Shown: positions 43,178 through 51,636 of the stretch, piece by piece | Layout: each line of letters opens with the position of its first letter | Position numbering within the stretch: the first letter of the stretch is position 1 | Assembly: GCF_000730285.1 (NCBI RefSeq) | Contig: NZ_CP007174.1 | Span: 1,674,001-1,738,000 of the forward strand | Direction of reading: 5' to 3' | Source of the DNA: Candidatus Nitrososphaera evergladensis SR1 | GTDB lineage: Archaea > Thermoproteota > Nitrososphaeria > Nitrososphaerales > Nitrososphaeraceae | Length of the DNA stretch: 64,000 bases | The notes under the pieces: model-generated | Databases searched by the model: none | Seen by the model: the letters and a program-made list of their open reading frames with translations, nothing else | What the model was told of the DNA's origin: nothing | Translations under genes and position numbers: made by a program

Positions 43178-44197
43178 ATGTTCGGCGAAAAAAAATACAC
43201 AATACTGGCCACCATAGTCGGCCTCGCAATATTAAGCGCGGTTGTGGTGCCAGCGTTGATAGCAAGCGGCAATACAGCGACAGCTCAAGTCACTACTACC
43301 ACCACCCAGCCAGAACAACAAGGTACTGACCAAGCACAGACAACAATCGATCAACAGCAGACGCAGAACCAGACTTTGACAAATGAAACATCGACAGGCG
43401 GCAACAACAGCTTTACATCTTCCGTGAACATATCACCGACGGCAGACTCTAACGCCAAAGTCACCATAGAAGGCACAGGGCTGACTGCCAAGGAGATGAA
43501 CGTCAACCAGGAGAGACAGGACGACGGCACGGTCAAGATCACGATAGAGGGAGTGTTTGCGGTCAAAGAAGGCGGAGTCACGCCAGAGCAGACAGGCGGC
43601 AACGAGACAACGCCGGCAGCTCCTTCTTCAGAAAATGAGACATCGTCGTCAACAACAACCATCACGCCGTCCGGAAACGAGACGTCTACCAATAATACCG
43701 CCGCCGGAGCAGGATCTATTAATTTGACGCCGACCTCTGGCAGTGCAGGAAGCAACATCGACATCAATGGGACAGGATTCTCGCCCAATCAGACATTCTC
43801 ATTCACGTTTGACGGACAGCAACTTTTCACAAATGACATGACCCAGTTTGCAACAGGTGACTTTTCCACGGCAGCAACCGTACCTGCCAACGCGACAAGC
43901 GGAGAGCACGAGATCGTTGCAACAGGCGATTCTGGAGAAAGCGCAAGGGCAACATTCACCGTCATGGGAGAAGAATCAGGTAATGCGACATCACAGTCAA
44001 GTGGCAATGTGACATCTCCAACAACGCCGCCGTCCGGAAATGAGACTTCTTTAACGCCTCCACCAGGCAACACAACGTCACCAACAATTCCCTCTGGAAA
44101 CGAAACAACAACATCATCACCGCCGCCGGCGACTCCAATGCCTTCAGGTAACGAGACGTCTGGCAACATGACGGCAAGCGGTGCGGCAAGTCCGTAA
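43178..44197 (+). CDS. Exported Thr/Ser/Asn-rich protein with IPT/TIG-like domain
   Basis: The ATG at 43178 (MFGEKKYTILATIVGLAILS) gives a proper signal peptide; the upstream start at 43151 would add nine polar residues. Then come a Gln/Thr-rich linker, a beta domain (FTSSVNISPTADSNAKVTIEGTG), and an IPT/TIG-like Ig fold (INLTPTSGSAGSNIDINGTGF...HEIVATGDSGESARATFTV). The C-terminal 80 residues repeat Pro-Ser-Gly-Asn-Glu-Thr, each with an N-glycosylation sequon. I infer a heavily glycosylated surface protein. Confidence 0.82.
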   Translation: MFGEKKYTILATIVGLAILSAVVVPALIASGNTATAQVTTTTTQPEQQGTDQAQTTIDQQQTQNQTLTNETSTGGNNSFTSSVNISPTADSNAKVTIEGTGLTAKEMNVNQERQDDGTVKITIEGVFAVKEGGVTPEQTGGNETTPAAPSSENETSSSTTTITPSGNETSTNNTAAGAGSINLTPTSGSAGSNIDINGTGFSPNQTFSFTFDGQQLFTNDMTQFATGDFSTAATVPANATSGEHEIVATGDSGESARATFTVMGEESGNATSQSSGNVTSPTTPPSGNETSLTPPPGNTTSPTIPSGNETTTSSPPPATPMPSGNETSGNMTASGAASP

Positions 44198-44209
44198 AAG
44201 GAGCAACCT

Positions 44210-44242
44210 GCCCCCTAAGGAGGGGCGCAACCAACTTTTTTT
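44210..44242 (+). terminator. Hairpin and T7 run between convergent genes
   Basis: GCCCC (44210-44214) pairs with GGGGC (44222-44226) and a run of seven Ts starts at 44236. It follows the stop at 44197 by 12 nt. Confidence 0.55.
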
Positions 44243-44258
44243 CAGCCTGACATGATGA

Positions 44259-45854
44259 TTATCTTGGCCGGCACCGGATCAGGTTCTGGTTGCCAAACTT
44301 GATTATTTCTATCAGCTCCTCGCGCTCTAGTCGCTTGACAAGCCGCCACGCAGAGCTCTTTGGAAGCAGAAACCTGTTTCGTATGTCAGCAAGGAGCACC
44401 TCGCCGTGGTTCTGCTCCATCACGTACTTCAGCACGTCCCTGTCGCTGCTTCGGATGTGCGGCTTTTGCGCAAACACGCGGTCAAGGTCCATGACAGTAA
44501 TGGCAGTGGTGGCGATCTGAGGGGCAAGCTGTTGCTGCATCTCAACAGGCGCAGAGCCGCCTTTTACATCGATGGAGACAGGCCCTGTCTCTTCGTTGGC
44601 TGCTTTTGCCCTTGCAATGCCCTTGTGCCTCAGGCGCATGTACACGACCACCCACCCGGCAGAGACGCTGGCTATGCCGGCTGCCATGTAAAACTGGTTG
44701 GCAGGGTCGGCCGCTGCCATCTTTGCCTGCACGGCCATCGAAAGGGCGTCGTCATAGCCTCCGTGCAGGTACATCTCTTTTGTGCGCTGGAGCATCTCCT
44801 CTGCTTCCGGGACAGGGATGCCAAGGGCCTTTGTATTCTTTATCGACACTTCTGCGACATTCGTGGCCTGCTTGGCAGCCTGCGCAGTCCTGTTTATGCT
44901 TGAGGCAAGGTCCGTTGCCTCGTCTGCAAGCGATTTGGCAAAGCGATACTTGCCACCGGCAAAGGCATCGTGTGCGTTTAAGAGCATACCTTCCGCATCT
45001 GATACCACCACCCCGTTGCCCCGGAATTCCGCGATGGCCTTTTCGGCGCGCTCTAGCGCGGCCTGGGCTTCGCTGTAGCCAAGCATGTCCACGGACATCT
45101 GCCGGCCCACGATGGTCACGCTTTTTGTGCCTTCTGCAACAGGCACGACAAGCGTCCTTTGAGCCGGCGTTGCCGGCAGAATTTCCTTATAGTTTGCAGG
45201 CTTGTCGTCATCGCTGTTGCTGTTGCCAGCCACAAGCACTTCAAAGGGCGTATCTGCGCCCATAGCCTGCGAGTCCAAAAGCCTCCGGTCAACAGTCACC
45301 TTTAGCATACCCGGTCCGGGTGCATCGCCTATCCAGATCGTCATCCTGTGAAGTTGCGGAATGGCAGTGGCGGCAGTCACGTTGCCCTGAGCCATCTCGA
45401 TCTTTAGCCCTGAACTTGGGTCTGCAAAGTCAATGCTAACCTGTTTGACGGGATCTTCAAGAGCGCGGGGCGCAACTACGATCTCGCCGGCCACGTTATT
45501 GCGGCTCTGGTCAAGGTACGTGAATTTTCCGTCCAGCCCTCCGTTGAATACAAACGCATAGTCCCTCCCGCTTGACAGGAGCGAGGAGTTGAAAAGCGCA
45601 GGGTTTTCCGCCGGGCCTCCGGCTATCATGTGTGCGCTGGAATCAACGTTTTTCCATATGACGGTGCTTCCGTCGCGCACGACCAGCCTTGATGGCGAAA
45701 ACCCGTCGCCAGTAATCTTGATGTAGCAAATATCGGCATTGCACATTTCCGCTTTTGGAGTCTCTTGGGCAAAAACCAGAGAACTGCCAGCCAAAAAGAA
45801 GAGCACGGCAAGCGGCGGCAGCCAATATTCCCGGCGCAGGAATTTTGTCTGCAT
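44259..45854 (-). CDS. Membrane-spanning transcription regulator: extracytoplasmic cupredoxin-like domain, coiled coil, TM, cytosolic winged helix
   Basis: Parts in order: signal peptide (PLAVLFFLAGSSLVFA); a cupredoxin-like domain to about residue 130 (ITGDGFSPSRLVVRDGSTVIWKNVDSSAHMI), which keeps one His but lacks the Cys-His-Met ligand loop; a second beta domain (about 135-260); a long helical region (about 265-390); one membrane helix (MAAGIASVSAGWVVVYMRL, about 395); and a cytosolic winged helix (DRDVLKYVMEQNHGEVLLADIRNRFLLPKSSAWRLVKRLEREELI). It therefore looks like a one-component regulator passing an outside signal directly to DNA. Copper or redox sensing is suggested by the fold, but the missing ligands argue against normal copper binding. 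Confidence 0.85.
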   Translation of the reverse strand: MQTKFLRREYWLPPLAVLFFLAGSSLVFAQETPKAEMCNADICYIKITGDGFSPSRLVVRDGSTVIWKNVDSSAHMIAGGPAENPALFNSSLLSSGRDYAFVFNGGLDGKFTYLDQSRNNVAGEIVVAPRALEDPVKQVSIDFADPSSGLKIEMAQGNVTAATAIPQLHRMTIWIGDAPGPGMLKVTVDRRLLDSQAMGADTPFEVLVAGNSNSDDDKPANYKEILPATPAQRTLVVPVAEGTKSVTIVGRQMSVDMLGYSEAQAALERAEKAIAEFRGNGVVVSDAEGMLLNAHDAFAGGKYRFAKSLADEATDLASSINRTAQAAKQATNVAEVSIKNTKALGIPVPEAEEMLQRTKEMYLHGGYDDALSMAVQAKMAAADPANQFYMAAGIASVSAGWVVVYMRLRHKGIARAKAANEETGPVSIDVKGGSAPVEMQQQLAPQIATTAITVMDLDRVFAQKPHIRSSDRDVLKYVMEQNHGEVLLADIRNRFLLPKSSAWRLVKRLEREELIEIIKFGNQNLIRCRPR

Positions 45855-46012
45855 GGTTACAGAGGTTTTATGATGATATATATCCGATCTGAAAAAGGAT
45901 TCTGTAAGGTTTCCAAGCGCGACAATGCAAGTATAATTTGCATATGCAACTTTTCAATAGCTTTTAGCTGCGATGTCTGCAGCAAAAGAAGAGGGCGGAG
46001 AGAGTTTTTGGC

Positions 46013-46300
46013 TTACTCTGTAAACGCAATGCTCCTTTCGCTTTGGAACCTGAGCCAGCCGCTCATGGTGAGCCCGTCAAACACGTCGAGGTATCGCTCG
46101 TCCTGTATGTTTTCTTCAAGGTCAAAGTCAAAGCCACCACTCTTTTTGTGTCTCACGTAGTTAAAGTGGGCGTCAAGGTTTCTGCTCTGGAGGCTTGCAT
46201 TGAGATAGTCGCAAAAAGCGGCTTCGTCGGGCGTCATTATGCCGTGGCTTTGCACGTGTTCCAGTGTTGCGGTCATGGCAACTTCCGTCAAACTTGTCAT
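46013..46300 (-). CDS. Hypothetical protein of about 95 residues
   Basis: Acidic protein with MTPDEAAFCDYLNASLQSRNLDAHFNYVRHKKSGGFDFDLE and a closing FDGLTMSGWLRFQSERSIAF. ATG 46276 (MTATLEHVQSHG) is an alternative start. No domain is recognised; codon use fits the neighbourhood. Confidence 0.6.
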   Translation of the reverse strand: MTSLTEVAMTATLEHVQSHGIMTPDEAAFCDYLNASLQSRNLDAHFNYVRHKKSGGFDFDLEENIQDERYLDVFDGLTMSGWLRFQSERSIAFTE

Positions 46301-46396
46301 TTAGTAAGGCGTGTCAAGAAATCTTTACAGGCAACAGCAGCAAAGTAGCATTTTGCTTGCCGCTGTCGTCATCGTCGTTGTTGTTGCTATTGACGC

Positions 46397-46543
46397 CTAG
46401 TGTGCCATGGCAGTTATTGCGCGCTTTTTCTCTGCGGCGATAGCCTTGCCTGCAGGTGCAAAGAGGTCAAGCTCTTGCAGGATGCTGTACGTGTCTCTGC
46501 ATTCGTCGCAGTTGCATCTGCGAGGCGATCCGTTTACACTCAT
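46397..46543 (-). CDS. Cys-containing mini-protein of 48 residues
   Basis: From ATG 46543 the product reads MSVNGSPRRCNCDECRDTYS, then a helical tail with KAIAAEKKRAITAMAH. The C-x-C-x2-C cluster suggests a metal or RNA-binding element. The longer frame from 46582 adds 13 unlikely residues. Evidence is limited to composition. Confidence 0.4.
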   Translation of the reverse strand: MSVNGSPRRCNCDECRDTYSILQELDLFAPAGKAIAAEKKRAITAMAH

Positions 46544-46951
46544 GCGCAAGATATGGATCGATTGCGATAAAAGGCAGCCCAATATAGATCCACATCGAGA
46601 GCTAGCTGAATATGAGATAAATGATCCGCAGCGATCACATAGATCACGTTTGCCTGTGGCTCCTCATTACTTCAGGGCTGTCTCACAGGCCATTTATGCA
46701 GCTTGCCGCACGGAAAATTTTAGGCATGTATTTTTGCAATGATGTTATAGTAAAAATCAGGCCCTACTTATCCATCGACTTTCGGGCCCGAATGCACGTG
46801 ACGTACAGTAGGGGTTGGCTGTGCCTTATATCCCGAATACTTATTATAAAAAGTTTCTTGTTATGGACATTGGATAGACAATTATCCATTTATAGTTATA
46901 GTAAAAATGTCTGCAAGCAACATATAGCCGTCGAATAAACCTTCATGCGCC
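46544..46951. other. 408-base gene-free stretch with promoter
   Basis: No coding frame is convincing. ATATAG at 46922-46927 is centred about 28 nt before the TTG at 46952 and is a likely TATA box for the NnrS-like gene. The A/T-rich tract 46840-46900 may hold a second promoter. Confidence 0.4.
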
Positions 46952-48235
46952 TTGGCTGGCCTTGAACTCGGGGCAAACAACAACAGCACAGTCAGCAGGC
47001 CGTTCGTGGTCTCGGCAGTAGTGCTTGCGTTTGCCGGCTCGCTTGTGGGCTCTGTCTGGACGATGTCGCTCTTTGGGATGCAGGCAGAAAGTGGCACATA
47101 TTATCACCAGGTGTTTCCGCTGCACAGGGCGCTGCAGATAGACGGCTTTCTTACGGTGCTCATCATGGGCATCGGCTACATGATAGTCCCGCGCTTTAGA
47201 AATTCCACGCTGCCGTCCACAAAGCTTGCATACGTTTCGCTCGCCCTTGCGCTTGCATCAATCGCCCTGTCCACCGCGTCCATGGCGTCGCCAGAAAAAG
47301 GCGGTATGCAGCAGCTGCTTTCAAGCGCCGCAAGGCTTGCAGGGATTGCCGTCTTTGCAGGCATGATGTTCTGGATGCTGCGCATCCGGCCCCGTCTGCT
47401 GGGCCTTGCAGACTATTTCATTGGCCTCTCGGTGGCGATGCTTGTTGCGCTCGGCGTCATCAGGCTGCTGGGAATAGGACCGGCAAGCGCGCTGTCAGAA
47501 GTCGAAGTGCTTTTGCTCTTTCCACTCTTGATGATCTTTGGAGTCGAGTACAAGACCATGCCTTCTTTTCTTGGATTCATCAGGCCCCGGAAAAGTGCGG
47601 CCACCGCGTCGCTTGCCCTTGCGATTGTGTCTGTGACACTTGGCGTATCCTCCGCGCTTTTGGATTCTATCCTCCTTTCGATAGCGTTTAACGTAACGTT
47701 GCTTGGCTGCGCTACGGCTTTTGCCCATTCGCTTTACCTCTTTGGCGGGTTTGACAACAGCCAGATCCTGAAACTGATAAGCGGCGAGAAAAAAGCGCGC
47801 TACTTGTACACTATGGCGTACTCTAGGCTGTCGTTTCTGTTCCTGTATGCAGGCATTGCCTTTGCGATGCTTTTCAGCGCGTTGTCATCGTCGTCAGACC
47901 TTTCCTACCTTTCGTACGACCTTGCAATCCACCTGACCGCAATAGGCTTTATCGGGACCACTATTGCGCTCTACCTTCCTCTGATGCTCCCGGCAATAAC
48001 TGGCAAGCAGGTCTATTTTGCAAGATTCAATCATGCGCCGGTTCTCTTGCTTGTAGCTGCCCTTGCAGTCCGGGCGGCAGGCGATGTTGTGCTCACCTAC
48101 GGCTTGCTGCAACCGCCGCTTTCGTACCTGCTGATGGCATCTGGCTGGATGGTGGTGCTTGCGCTTGCAGCATTTGTAGTCATGGTGCACAGGTCGATGA
48201 AGGGTACAACCAACACTGGCACAAATATCATGTAA
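46952..48235 (+). CDS. NnrS-like polytopic membrane protein
   Basis: A 427-residue protein with about twelve membrane helices. HQVFPLHRALQIDGFLTVLIMGIGYMIVPRF matches the NnrS/heme-copper-oxidase-I-like pattern, in which His residues bind haem; further His occur in HLTAIGFIGTTIALYLPLMLPAITG and RFNHAPVLLLV. NnrS proteins are tied to nitric-oxide and copper metabolism in denitrifiers; in an ammonia oxidiser a role in nitric oxide tolerance is plausible. The TTG start is placed 28 nt after a TATA box. Confidence 0.82.
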   Translation: MAGLELGANNNSTVSRPFVVSAVVLAFAGSLVGSVWTMSLFGMQAESGTYYHQVFPLHRALQIDGFLTVLIMGIGYMIVPRFRNSTLPSTKLAYVSLALALASIALSTASMASPEKGGMQQLLSSAARLAGIAVFAGMMFWMLRIRPRLLGLADYFIGLSVAMLVALGVIRLLGIGPASALSEVEVLLLFPLLMIFGVEYKTMPSFLGFIRPRKSAATASLALAIVSVTLGVSSALLDSILLSIAFNVTLLGCATAFAHSLYLFGGFDNSQILKLISGEKKARYLYTMAYSRLSFLFLYAGIAFAMLFSALSSSSDLSYLSYDLAIHLTAIGFIGTTIALYLPLMLPAITGKQVYFARFNHAPVLLLVAALAVRAAGDVVLTYGLLQPPLSYLLMASGWMVVLALAAFVVMVHRSMKGTTNTGTNIM

Positions 48236-48279
48236 AAAAATAGAGGTCTTTTCTGTACGATGTCATCTTCCTAGTTTTT

Positions 48280-48507
48280 ATGTCACGGAGAAAAAAGAAG
48301 ACGCGTCGTATGAGTAGCATCAAGTACAAAGTTAACCATAACCCAATAACATACGACCACCGGACAAAGATGTACCAGGTGGGCAACAGAGTTTTTGAAA
48401 CCTACCAAGACGCAAGGGCCAATCAATGGCAATGCGACAAGTGCAGCGACGCATTCTTTTCTTTCAAAGAACTTCGTTTACACAAGAACAAGGCCCACGC
48501 CTACTAG
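48280..48507 (+). CDS. C2H2 zinc-finger protein, 75 residues
   Basis: After a basic N-terminus (SRRKKKTRR) and a YKVNHNPITYDHRTKMYQVG stretch comes a finger QCDKCSDAFFSFKELRLH with its final His (C-x2-C-x12-H-x4-H). It resembles the finger at 28971 and probably binds nucleic acid. ATG 48310 is an alternative start. It is the last host gene before the mobile element. Confidence 0.8.
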   Translation: MSRRKKKTRRMSSIKYKVNHNPITYDHRTKMYQVGNRVFETYQDARANQWQCDKCSDAFFSFKELRLHKNKAHAY

Positions 48508-48591
48508 CCTTTTTTAGATGTTTGTTGAAAACTATGTGTGTGCGACTCGTCCATAATTTATAATACGGAAGCCGGCCACTGAATCTGAATT

Positions 48592-48897
48592 TCAGGGGCC
48601 GTTGTCTAGCTTGGCAGGATGCCAGCCTCGGGCGCTGGAGGTCGCTGGTTCGAATCCGGCCGGCCCCACCACTTTTACACTCATCTCAGGCGGTGACGCA
48701 AGACCGCTACTTACCAGCAGGTTAACCTTTTGTTCAAGCGCGGTTAACCTTTGCGGCAGTTCACTTTCGCCTATGCTGATTTTCTTTCTTGCAAGGTCGC
48801 GCAAAAACTCGCCGAGCGTAACGTAACCGTTCTGCTCAAGCAGGCGATTCAAAGCTACTAGGTCGTCTTCGGTCAATTTAGCACCGATTGTTGGCAT
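48592..48897 (-). CDS. Element-encoded ribbon-helix-helix protein running antisense into tRNA-Pro
   Basis: The N-terminal half (GAKLTEDDLVALNRLLEQNGYVTLGEFLRDLARKK) is a CopG-like ribbon-helix-helix, followed by a coiled coil (LPQRLTALEQKVNLLVSSG). The last 26 codons, from about 48670 to the stop at 48592, are the antisense of the tRNA gene, giving the tail AGFEPATSSARGWHPAKLDNG. This tail is created by integration; in the excised circle the frame would end elsewhere. It is probably an element regulator. Confidence 0.7.
   Translation of the reverse strand: MPTIGAKLTEDDLVALNRLLEQNGYVTLGEFLRDLARKKISIGESELPQRLTALEQKVNLLVSSGLASPPEMSVKVVGPAGFEPATSSARGWHPAKLDNGP
48595..48671 (+). tRNA. tRNA-Pro (anticodon CGG)
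   Basis: Acceptor GGGGCCG pairs with CGGCCCC (48661-48667), discriminator A, CCA encoded (48669-48671). The anticodon stem CCAGC/GCTGG holds the loop CTCGGGC with anticodon CGG, reading CCG. The T-arm is GCTGG-TTCGAAT-CCGGC. It marks the left border of the mobile element. Confidence 0.95.
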
Positions 48898-48906
48898 TCA
48901 TGTCAC

Positions 48907-49161
48907 CTATTTCGTCATGTTAACGTAGTTATCGGTAAGCCCTTCTGCATCAAGGTTGATCTGTTGATCATCTAAGAAGTCTTTAATGGCCTGCCAATCG
49001 TCTTTTTTGAGATAACGAGAACCAAGTATGCCACCAAGCAAGACCATGTTCACTACGGTAGTGAAACTAATGTCTTGCTTGCGACCTTTGATCAAGTCGC
49101 CTTGTATGCCGCGCAATTTTTCTTCTAAGAAGTCATTCAAGGTTATGCTTAGCCTATTCAT
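48907..49161 (-). CDS. Ribbon-helix-helix protein, 84 residues
   Basis: RLSITLNDFLEEKLRGIQGDLIKGRKQDISFTTVVNMVLL is an Arc/CopG-like strand-helix-helix with a longer loop than usual; an acidic tail follows. It lies 9 nt upstream of the other ribbon-helix-helix gene on the same strand, so both form a small regulatory operon at the element's left end. Confidence 0.7.
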   Translation of the reverse strand: MNRLSITLNDFLEEKLRGIQGDLIKGRKQDISFTTVVNMVLLGGILGSRYLKKDDWQAIKDFLDDQQINLDAEGLTDNYVNMTK

Positions 49162-49264
49162 CTATACATCACTGGTGCACAGGTGTACTGGTGTATTTAA
49201 AGTTTGTTGAAATCTCAAGCCGGCCACAATCTTTTCAAGTAAGTGATTTTGCAATAACTAGCCG

Positions 49265-50206
49265 TTGCCAGAAACCGAATATGAAGAAGGCTTGCGTAAC
49301 AGCATGCCTGCTATTGCAGAAGTAATGTCAAAGCTTTCTGGTCGACGCATAAGTAAACGTCAGCAGCAAGAATTACTGACAGTTCTTTTAGAAATAACAA
49401 AACGTATTATGTCAATGCCTCAAATTGACTATTCGACGGCATCTATTCAAGAGAGAAAACGCAGGGCGAATGAACTTCTAAGCAACCTCTTTCAGATACT
49501 CGAACCTAAACAAAAAATCGATAACCCTTTAGATTTTCTGGCGAATGAACTTTGCAAGAAGATATTTGACCCCGGCGAAGAATCTTATTTGAAGAACACA
49601 AAGTTTGCCGATTATAGAGACGCACTTCTTGAAATTGTAAAGATAACCTACCGCGAGAATAGGCAAAAAGCCCTTACAGAGAGCTTAGCTGATATGCCAG
49701 AAGACGACATTTTTGCGATTTTTCAGAACATGCAGAAGTTAAATCAAAGACTAACATATCTTGATAAGAACCATAAGACGATTAACAAGAAGGTTATCGA
49801 TAGCTATTTTTCACTATACCCTGAGATTTCAAACTTCTTTGAGAGAGTGACCCTTCAATTGTTCGGCCTAAAGAGAATACTCGATGGCGAAAGCATCACC
49901 TATTCACAGCTAAAATTAAGCAAGCTAAGCGATTACGTCAACTCATTGAAAACTCGACCATTTTTTTCAGAACTTGTACAGCCGATGAACATAACCGTTA
50001 GAAACGCGATAGTACACGGCGGCAACGCAGTCAACCCAATTACAAGAACGATCAAATTTACCGACAAGCGAGCGTCGGTAACGATGAGTTATGAAGATTT
50101 TATACAAGCCACTCGAGAATTGGCTTCAGCCACCTACGTCATATCACATCTAGATAGCGCTATAAAGTGCATATTCATCAATTTCATTAGAAGTCTGCCA
50201 AATTGA
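49265..50206 (+). CDS. HEPN-like protein 1 (313 residues)
   Basis: An all-helical protein. Near the C-terminus VRNAIVHGGN (R246, N247, H251) matches the RNxxxH form of the R-x4-6-H active site of HEPN ribonucleases, and the following beta/helix pattern (FTDKRASVTMSYEDFIQATRELA) is usual after it. The first 200 residues are charged helices that could recognise a partner or RNA. HEPN proteins act in toxin-antitoxin and abortive-infection systems. The frame starts with TTG 49265. It converges on a membrane-protein gene with 4 nt between stops. Confidence 0.7.
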   Translation: MPETEYEEGLRNSMPAIAEVMSKLSGRRISKRQQQELLTVLLEITKRIMSMPQIDYSTASIQERKRRANELLSNLFQILEPKQKIDNPLDFLANELCKKIFDPGEESYLKNTKFADYRDALLEIVKITYRENRQKALTESLADMPEDDIFAIFQNMQKLNQRLTYLDKNHKTINKKVIDSYFSLYPEISNFFERVTLQLFGLKRILDGESITYSQLKLSKLSDYVNSLKTRPFFSELVQPMNITVRNAIVHGGNAVNPITRTIKFTDKRASVTMSYEDFIQATRELASATYVISHLDSAIKCIFINFIRSLPN

Positions 50207-50210
50207 AATA

Positions 50211-51119
50211 TCACTTTATCTTACTAGCGACTTTGTCGATCGCACTGTTAATGTTGTAAAGTTTGTCGCTAACGCCTTTGATAGCATCATAAAGGGTTAG
50301 AAAATAGTTATTTTGATAGGCTATTGTAATGCCCGAACCTTGAATCTTATTGAAATCGAGCAACACCTCTGCCGTATAGTCTTGGCCGCTAGAATCTTTA
50401 CACTCAAGCATGATCTTCAATATTTCACCGTTTAATTTGATCTGGTCAATCGGCACATCTAGCCCTGCATAACCACCCTTTGCCAAAGAAAGAATGTATG
50501 TCGATTTAGAATTAGTGAGTGTGTACAAGTCTTTACCCCAATTACATCTAGCCATGATACCGCTTGCACCTTGACCATTGTTCACGAGATTCAAGCGAAG
50601 CATACGGTCGCCGAACTGTTGCGCGGGCTCGACTGCAAAATTTGGTAGCTGGGCCTCAATACGTAGTTTTTTTGATTCGCGCAAAGAGAAGAATGCGACG
50701 ATCGCAAGCACAAAAGTGCCAACTGCGAGACCAACAGTAGCCCATGTCAGAGGGTCTATTGCAATTTGTGGCTGACCCGAATCTACAATTGAAGTCATAT
50801 TAGAATCGACCTTTACCGGGGCGGTTACACCTCTTACATCATCGAAAAGTACAAGAAATGCCAGCGCAGCAAGACCGATTATTAATACCCCAAAGCCACC
50901 CTGTGTCAGTTTTTTGGCTGCATCTAGCTCTTTTTCGTCGAATGCCCTAATCGAAGAACCCGCAAATGGTATGATTATCGCCAGAGCGGTTAATGTGACA
51001 GCATACCTATTGAAAGCACTGTGCGTTATGTCAATCGCGGCATTGATGGTAAGCAATACAATCGCACCAGCGATAATAGTCGCGTTAATTTGAATTAGCG
51101 TCGATTGATCAATAGCCAC
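50211..51119 (-). CDS. Membrane protein with soluble C-terminal domain (302 residues)
   Basis: Three or four hydrophobic segments occupy residues 8-30, 38-57, 74-93 and 126-148 (TWATVGLAVGTFVLAIVAFF), followed by a basic stop-transfer motif (RESKKLR) and a beta-rich soluble domain of about 120 residues (RLNLVNNGQGASGIMARCNWG, VLLDFNKIQGSG), then a C-terminal helix. No catalytic motif is seen. Convergent with HEPN-like gene 1. Confidence 0.7.
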   Translation of the reverse strand: MAIDQSTLIQINATIIAGAIVLLTINAAIDITHSAFNRYAVTLTALAIIIPFAGSSIRAFDEKELDAAKKLTQGGFGVLIIGLAALAFLVLFDDVRGVTAPVKVDSNMTSIVDSGQPQIAIDPLTWATVGLAVGTFVLAIVAFFSLRESKKLRIEAQLPNFAVEPAQQFGDRMLRLNLVNNGQGASGIMARCNWGKDLYTLTNSKSTYILSLAKGGYAGLDVPIDQIKLNGEILKIMLECKDSSGQDYTAEVLLDFNKIQGSGITIAYQNNYFLTLYDAIKGVSDKLYNINSAIDKVASKIK

Positions 51120-51375
51120 GTGCAGGCATAGATAAGACTATACTATTATCTTTTTGTACGATTCTTTTACTGCGACGCTACCTAGAAGCCCCTGAGTTGC
51201 ATCTTTGCCTCATCTCAACGGTAACTTTCTGAACATGAAAATTGCATGTTATTTTGGGCCAGCACGCTAATTTTGACTTGACGTTTTCAAGGGTAGAGGG
51301 GTCATGCCTGCGGCATATTTTCGGTATATTCACAGTACTCTTAGAGTATACTTTAATTACGTGCTTTTACCACGT

Positions 51376-51400
51376 GTTACCTGTCACTATTACAGGTAAC
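51376..51400. repeat. Perfect 9-bp inverted repeat
   Basis: GTTACCTGT and ACAGGTAAC flank the 7-base loop CACTATT. It is preceded by the palindrome CACGTG (51371-51376) and lies 16 bases before a larger structured segment; no gene overlaps. Confidence 0.65.
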
Positions 51401-51416
51401 CACGACTTGTAGTAAA

Positions 51417-51489
51417 ATGGCAAGGCGGGTTGTTGGTCAGTCACCCTGACTGAACGGGGTTACCCAACTGTGCACCCCCGCCCTGCCAT
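51417..51489. ncRNA. Candidate structured RNA or replication/recombination structure
   Basis: ATGGCAAGGCGGG (51417-51429) pairs with CCCGCCCTGCCAT (51477-51489) with one mismatch in 13. Inside, GTTGG (51432-51436) pairs with CCAAC (51464-51468), enclosing a perfect hairpin TCAGTCA-CCC-TGACTGA (51437-51453) and a short GGGGTTACCC. A GC-rich multibranched fold of 73 bases in AT-rich, gene-free DNA (51120-51636) is unlikely by chance. It could be a small RNA or an origin/nicking structure; strand unknown. Confidence 0.5.
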
Positions 51490-51636
51490 CTATTCAGGCA
51501 GCCCATACCGATTTTAAACATTGCTCTTTTTTTACGCGCAATATCGATCATTAAACATGATATTACCTGCTTTAAAGAAGGTAATTTTTGTTCTGGCCTC
51601 GAAAGCGCAAATGTAGGTGCGGCGGGCGAAAAGCTG

